This document shows, one piece after another, positions 1 to 31,537 of a DNA stretch of 31,537 bases. Location: contig JAOXYB010027734.1 in the NCBI GenBank assembly GCA_028565635.1, forward strand, positions 1-31,537, read 5' to 3'. The notes under the pieces were generated by a model. That model was not told where the DNA came from. It did no database searches and saw only the letters and a program-made list of their open reading frames with translations. Numbering within the stretch: the stretch's first letter is position 1; each line of letters opens with the position of its first letter. The position numbers and the translations under genes were made by a program. This DNA comes from Phoronis ovalis (taxonomy: Eukaryota; Phoronida; Phoronidae).

Positions 1-390
1 AGGTTCACAGACTTCTTCCAGCAGGGCCAGACCACTCCGCCACCACTGTGGTTACATCAATTGTGACCTTATGCCATTAGTTGAGAAGGTACAGAACACT
101 AACGGATGGATTTATTCAGACTGAATAAGGACCAGCTCAGCCTTGTAAAAATCTATAAGTTTTGCTGCTGAGAGATCTTACAGTGTACAAATGTTGTTGT
201 TTCAAGGTTTGGAGGTTGATAGGATGGACCAATTCATTTGATACAGAGTTTCTCTTGAGGATAATATACAAGTCAGTACAGTTCTTTCAAGAAAACTTAT
301 ACCAAAATCATCATGATTTCGTAATGAAATATTAGTGACAAAAATATTATTGTCTTAAATCTGATTGTCTACTATCTGATTTTCTTTCAG
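1..390 (+). other. AIDA upstream intron (partial)
   Basis: No exon is supported here. The first 60 bases are more GC-rich than the rest, but no frame matches AIDA or another family I know. The stretch most likely belongs to the intron upstream of the first visible AIDA exon. Confidence 0.5.
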
Positions 391-484
391 GTCTTAAAAA
401 TTTGTTATTTACAACTTCAAAAGATTTCCCAGTAAATGTAAATGCTGCTCAAGCTCATCAAGCAACTGCAGACAAGTCACCTAG
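391..484 (+). CDS. AIDA: AIDA exon (first in window)
   Basis: Acceptor TTTCTTTCAG ends at 390; donor GTATGC begins at 485. Encodes LKNLLFTTSKDFPVNV and ends with two bases of an Arg codon. It matches the region just after the N-terminal helical domain of vertebrate AIDA. Confidence 0.88.
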
Positions 485-2964
485 GTATGCACTATAAACT
501 TACCATTAACGAGTATCTGATGAACCCCTAATGTAATAATGTGATACTATTTGCCCCTGGTTGTCAAGAGTAATTTATTTTTTTAGAACTCTTAATAATT
601 TTCCAGAATCTCGATGTCTGTCTTAAGGCTTCAGCTATTAAACTAATGTGAACATTTAAAAACTTTAAATAACGTAAAAAAGAACAATACTAAATATATG
701 TTATTAATTTTGCACAATAATATGTTGCTAAAAGCATCCCGATTTACAATATTGTATGCGTTTATGTTTCAGATATCTTGAGGAAATTCCTGACACAGAG
801 AACCAGCCAGGGGGTAGTGATGATGAAGACAATGATGAATTTTCAGACCCCAAAGGTTAGAAATGTAAAAGTGAACTTGATTCAATCTTTTAATATTGCA
901 CACACAATTATGCTTTTTTCACTGCTGTCTTTCCATTTGCCTGTGCTATTAAATATAAAAACAGCCTGTTACTTTTGTGTGTGTCTCATGCAATAAGATA
1001 CATTACCTTGATACTTACTTACTCCCTTCACTCTTAGTGGAGCATAGACCTTCAATAATATCCTCCATCACACTCGGTTTTAGGCAGCTCTTTCTAGTTC
1101 TTACCAGCATGTCTGTGCATGCTTGTACAAAAATTGAAATTGCCTTTGATGTATTTTTTGAATTTGAATGTTATGCACCTATTTTTGGGTCCAGCTGTAA
1201 TTGATGAATATCTAATATTATAAGGCGCATGTTTTATAATTATTAAACAATGTGTGTGTGTGCATGTGTTGACTATAAAATACTTAAGTCCTGCACTTAC
1301 AACTGCATGTTGTTATTTGTTATTGAGCATTTCTAAACTATTTGTACTTTTAAAACTTACATAAAACTTTTTACTGGGCTTATGTTTAATAGACTAAGTT
1401 TTATGACTTATGTTTAAAGACTAAGTAATTTCTTGTGAGCTTGTAATGACCCTTTGTTTGTTATCATCTGTGATGCATATCATTTGTAATTTTAAAAACA
1501 ACATTGTTTCGTTTAATCTGTAGTCAGAGGGAACTTACTACCCAAACCTGTGCCAATAGAGGGAAAAACCTTCTTGTCAATACACATAGAGAAAATAGGT
1601 CTTAAGGATGCCATCCAGTGCATTGATCCATTTATCACAGTCTCAGTCAAAGGTAAGTATTATAGAATGTTAAAGTTCTTTACTGAACTGTAACGCACAT
1701 TGTTAGTGTCTCCAGATTTTCTAGGTGTTACGTAGAGCTGCAATGTATTTATTTTATACACTTCTGTTTTTTACTTATTCTAATATTCTAAAACTTGTAA
1801 GATGATACTTATTTTACTGTTGGAAAACGAATATTGAAGGAATCGCTATTAGATACAGTTAATATACATTTGATAATGCATGAAACAGTTCCAAATTTCA
1901 AATATCAGTGTCCTATATTGGCTCTTCAAACTGACGTCTTTTATGGAATTCATATACAAGCATACATACACACGTATAATTTCAGATTTAGCAGGATTTG
2001 AGTTAACACCACCACAGGACACACCAATAGCTGTGAAGAAACAAGAACCATTCATCATATTTGGTGTTGATGTGCACATACAACGAGCATTAGATTTCTT
2101 GCCAGCAGGTAATTAGTTCTGTATGTTACTTGGTATATTAGCATTCGACAGAAGCAGCAATATTAGTTGTCTGGATAAGAACCCTCCTTAATTGGAATAA
2201 TTAAATCTTGTAGCATTTCATGTCTTGTTATCATGTATGAAAAGTAGAAGCTTCCTTCTTTCAATTTTCAGGTTATGGTGTGTTTTTTGAATTTAAACAT
2301 TACAAACCAAAGAAACGAAAAACAAGCAAGAAATGTTGGGCTTTCATAGAAAAAGATGAAATCAAAGATGGACCTGCTGTTGTAGAATTGTAAGATAATC
2401 TTACGACTTACTGTCCATTCTTTTAACAATATTTGAATTATACTATTTATTACAGCATATCATTTTGAAACACTATTTGTTGCATAATTCCTTCTGTGTT
2501 CAGGGTGTTTTATTAGCAGAAAACCACCAAAGCATAAATGAGAAAACACCTCAATGAAGATTTCGTCTATTTTAAAACCTTCTGAAAGTGCTGTATAATT
2601 GTGAAAAAACGTGTACCATAATTTCACCTAATAAAACAACAATCGCCCTTGACCTTGCACTAGTCTAACTTAAACAAGGAAGATGCTGCCAAGACCTTAA
2701 AAAAAACATTTTTGTGTATACCAAGGTTTCCTGAAAACAATGGAATTTGTAAATTCTCACTTTTACAAAGTACCATGTTTATTATTTAGTTTACCATATG
2801 TCTGATAGAGTTGTGTAAGCAATGCAGTTTGTCTATTATGGTAAAACTAGAGTTATGTATATTTCAGGTACAAGAAGCCATCAGATTTTAAGAGGAAGAA
2901 CATTCATTTATTGACTGTTAAACCACTGTACTTGCATCTGTATCTAGAACTGAACTCTGCTTGA
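391..2964 (+). CDS. AIDA: AIDA, axin interactor dorsalization-associated protein (3' part, six exons)
   Basis: Spliced gene, joined 391-484, 773-855, 1524-1652, 1986-2108, 2272-2389, 2868-2964, all with AG/GT borders and compatible phases, ending in TGA at 2962-2964. The product matches the C-terminal two-thirds of vertebrate AIDA: a segment like LKNLLFTTSKDFPVNV, an acidic linker (GGSDDEDNDEF), then the C2-type domain with IEKIGLKDAIQCIDPFITVS, FFEFKHYKPKK and LYKKPSDFKRK, ending LYLHLYLELNSA. In vertebrates AIDA binds axin and blocks axin-driven JNK signalling; its C2 domain has been linked to membrane association. The N-terminal axin-binding helical region is not in the window, so the gene is 5'-partial because of the window edge, not because it is broken. 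It converges on DYNC1H1. Confidence 0.93.
773..855 (+). CDS. AIDA: AIDA exon, acidic linker
   Basis: Acceptor TTTCAG ends at 772; donor GTTAG begins at 856. Encodes YLEEIPDTENQPGG followed by an Asp/Glu-rich run, equivalent to the acidic spacer before the C2 domain in vertebrate AIDA. The donor is a weak match to consensus, but the phase joins the next exon correctly. Confidence 0.88.
856..1523 (+). other. AIDA intron with a short tandem repeat
   Basis: An intron of 668 nt. It contains a short TG run near 1250-1270 and a 20-21 nt near-perfect direct repeat at 1379-1399 and 1407-1426 (unit CTTATGTTTAA(T)AGACTAAGT), spaced 28 nt. Open frames here have no recognisable homology. Confidence 0.7.
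1379..1426. repeat. Short near-perfect direct repeat in AIDA intron
   Basis: Copies at 1379-1399 and 1407-1426, differing by a single inserted T, with a 28-nt period. Probably a small replication-slippage duplication. Confidence 0.8.
1524..1652 (+). CDS. AIDA: AIDA exon, start of C2-type domain
   Basis: Acceptor CTGTAG ends at 1523; donor GTAAGT begins at 1653. Encodes IEKIGLKDAIQCIDPFITVS, the most conserved block of the AIDA C2 domain. The alternative AG four bases downstream would break the frame. Confidence 0.93.
1986..2108 (+). CDS. AIDA: AIDA exon, C2-type domain
   Basis: Acceptor TTTCAG ends at 1985; donor GTAATT begins at 2109. Encodes DLAGFELTPPQDTPIAV and then VDVHIQRALDFLPAG, collinear with vertebrate AIDA DLNGIDLTPVQDTPVA. 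Confidence 0.92.
2272..2389 (+). CDS. AIDA: AIDA exon, C2-type domain
   Basis: Acceptor TTTTCAG ends at 2271; donor GTAAGA begins at 2390. Encodes YGVFFEFKHYKPKKRKTSKK and WAFIEKDEIKDGPAVVE. The basic KPKKRKTSKK stretch is shared with vertebrate AIDA. Confidence 0.92.
2390..2867 (+). other. AIDA last intron
   Basis: A 478-nt intron. The only structure noted is an 8-bp inverted repeat, GGTGTTTT at 2504-2511 against AAAACACC at 2543-2550. It could form a small hairpin but has no known role. Confidence 0.6.
2868..2964 (+). CDS. AIDA: AIDA terminal coding exon
   Basis: Acceptor TATTTCAG ends at 2867. Encodes YKKPSDFKRKNIHLLTVK and PLYLHLYLELNSA, then TGA at 2962-2964, the expected end of the family. 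Confidence 0.92.
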
Positions 2965-3252
2965 AAGGGAGTAGTTGGCTTATTATTGATTTTCTCTGTT
3001 GCTAAATATAAATATTTTAATATCAAATTCAGTCTAGTCTGCTTCTCAATTATCTTTCAAGTAATGTATCAAGTAGAGCTTTTAAAATGATTTTGTCAAG
3101 GGCTTTTTTGGGTTTATGCCAACTCAAACCCACTCAGCAGTCATACTGGCACGGCACAGTAAGTCTTGAATTTTATTTAGAAACTATTAGATACAACCCT
3201 TTAGTGGATAACATCAACTAAAAACAAAACATTCTTTAGGGACCCAGCATAT

Positions 3253-3258
3253 ATTAAA
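3253..3258 (+). terminator. Candidate AIDA poly(A) signal ATTAAA
   Basis: ATTAAA hexamer about 290 nt after the AIDA stop. In a sequence this AT-rich such hexamers arise often by chance, so this is only a candidate. Confidence 0.25.
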
Positions 3259-3701
3259 GTACCATAAGTTGGCTTGCATTGCAATGTGTTGCAAACTTTT
3301 TTATTCATGATATTTGTTTTTTAAATTTTCTAATTCCAAAGGTTTTGTTTTGATATGTCCATGTTTGATAAAACATTCCAAAAATGTTAATGTTTCTGAA
3401 CTATTTTATTACTTTTTTACTTGTTCATTACAATGTAATGTAGTGAGTGCAATATTCAGAATAGCTTGATATATTATCTTTGTAATTTAGATATATTGTT
3501 TAAATTATTTGTCACTTTAAAATATACTGTTAAACACCAAAGATTTTTTTGTTTTTTTCTTACTCAGCTTTGTTGACAGCACAGTATGCTGAAGGACAGA
3601 TGTATGCCTTTGGCAAAAGATATCTTGTTACCCAATAAGATTTATAATTGTTGGTTGGAATCACGCAAGCATTTCATAATTGACACAGTAAAATCAATAT
3701 A

Positions 3702-3707
3702 TTTAAT
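3702..3707 (-). terminator. Candidate DYNC1H1 poly(A) signal ATTAAA
   Basis: TTTAAT on the plus strand reads ATTAAA on the minus strand, about 300 nt past the DYNC1H1 stop. Further minus-strand candidates reading AATAAA lie at 3405-3410, 3300-3305 and 3172-3177. The sequence cannot decide between them. Confidence 0.25.
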
Positions 3708-4002
3708 CCGACAGACATGCAATTACATTTAATTTTAAGAATTATTGTTACAAGACAATTTCACCTAAATCAAATATCATAAAGGTTACATCAAACATGA
3801 AATATGACTGTACCTATTAAAGGCAACAAGTAGCAAACCACCAAAAGTTTTTATATGTCATTCTGTATGTAGCAGCACAAAAAAGTCTAAAACGAAATAT
3901 TAACTTAAACACTTATAGTTATGTATCGAAAAAGCATTATCAACTAGATGCCTACAAATTGTCTGAACGTCAGTACAAGTAATGCATAGCTTGAGACTAG
4001 TC

Positions 4003-31216
<27,214 letters not shown>

Positions 31217-31537
31217 CTGTAACAAAAGAAGGCTAACTTAACTTTATGGTTATCTCATAATAATGTAAGGCAAGACATATTCACAGGACCACTTGATACA
31301 ATGTGACACGAGCCCTATTTTTCTTATATCAGCAAGTTGGAATGCAAGAATGTCTAGACAGATTAAATTAAATTATCATTAAAATAGCTTAGCCATGCTC
31401 TTTCATCTTGTGCTCCGTTTACACTACACTTTTGACACGGCGCAAACTGACACGGCGCAAGATGTTCCATGTCAAGCGACCGTTTACACACACAACTGTT
31501 GTAGATAAGAAGGTGCAGTGCGCATGCCCAGGGTTGC
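31217..31537 (-). other. DYNC1H1 intron (partial), with repeats at the window edge
   Basis: No exon is seen upstream of w1. From about 31400 onwards GC content rises and short direct repeats appear: CCGTTTACAC at 31415-31424 and 31480-31489, TGACACGGCGCAA at 31433-31445 and 31448-31460. CCGTTTACAC-type sequence is common at ends of animal DNA transposons, so this may be the edge of a mobile element that continues outside the window. Confidence 0.4.

Larger units (their letters stand above)
2965..4002. other. Tail-to-tail intergenic region with both 3' UTRs
   Basis: The region lies between the AIDA stop (plus strand) and the DYNC1H1 stop (minus strand). It is AT-rich and no conserved reading frame was recognised. 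It should hold the 3' UTRs of both genes. Candidate poly(A) signals exist on each strand, but cleavage sites cannot be placed from sequence alone. Confidence 0.75.

Noticed and set aside
1-60. GC-richer first 60 bases as an AIDA exon
   Set aside because: No frame matches the sequence that precedes LKN in AIDA, and no donor in a suitable phase was found.
977-1204. 75-codon open frame in the AIDA intron
   Set aside because: No homology, and the AIDA reading frame splices over it cleanly.
2504-2550. Small hairpin GGTGTTTT...AAAACACC as a functional RNA
   Set aside because: Only an 8-bp stem in an AT-rich intron, no further support.
3555-3640. Possible extra AIDA exon after an apparent acceptor TTACTCAG
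   Set aside because: The AIDA frame already ends at a stop at the expected C-terminus, and the stretch matches no family; it lies in the UTR/intergenic gap.

Overview
This is metazoan nuclear DNA. It is AT-rich, has short introns (mostly 150-600 nt) with GT-AG borders, and codes on both strands. The proteins are close to vertebrate orthologues. AIDA is, as far as I recall, absent from flies and nematodes, so a lophotrochozoan, invertebrate deuterostome or cnidarian-grade animal seems more likely. I cannot name the taxon.

Layout. (1) Positions 391-2964, plus strand: six exons forming the 3' part of AIDA (axin interactor, dorsalization-associated), ending in its C2-type domain; its 5' exons lie left of the window. 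(2) Positions 2965-4002: the tail-to-tail gap holding both 3' UTRs. (3) Positions 4003-31216, minus strand: 51 consecutive reading-frame positions (52 exons, because one position is duplicated) of DYNC1H1, the cytoplasmic dynein 1 heavy chain. They run from just before the linker through AAA1-AAA6, stalk and microtubule-binding domain to the stop codon. Taking one exon of the duplicated pair, the exons sum to 9849 nt (3282 residues plus stop), and all phases are compatible. Some 1360 N-terminal residues must lie to the right of the window.

The most notable feature is two tandem 196-nt versions of the same exon (14413-14608 and 13978-14173). They encode alternative versions of the end of stalk coiled coil 1 and the first helices of the microtubule-binding domain. 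Length, phase and splice-site position are identical and the peptides are about 60% identical. Because 196 is not a multiple of three, only transcripts using exactly one of them stay in frame. This is a strong case for mutually exclusive splicing that would change how the motor holds the microtubule. The intron between the two carries an imperfect 19-20 nt inverted repeat.

Other non-gene content. The largest dynein intron (24625-26286) holds a TTAA-flanked segment with short terminal inverted repeats (24736-26173), which looks like a non-autonomous piggyBac-type insertion. Inside it are a 25-bp tandem duplication and a broken short reading frame. One dynein intron has a GC-AG border (20880-21136). 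A repeat-rich patch at 31415-31537 may be the edge of another mobile element.

Introns longer than 300 nt in which I see nothing beyond AT-rich sequence: 1653-1985, 4169-4508, 5415-5774, 6285-6588, 6809-7141, 7415-7721, 8021-8352, 8465-8894, 9454-10185, 10337-10659, 12229-12620, 13618-13977, 14609-15218, 15816-16120, 16771-17144, 18664-18998, 19165-19683, 20309-20645, 22518-22851, 23999-24386, 28459-29000, 29175-29757 and 30386-30693. I saw no tRNA, rRNA or other RNA gene.

Comparisons with human proteins use remembered sequence and numbering, not a search.
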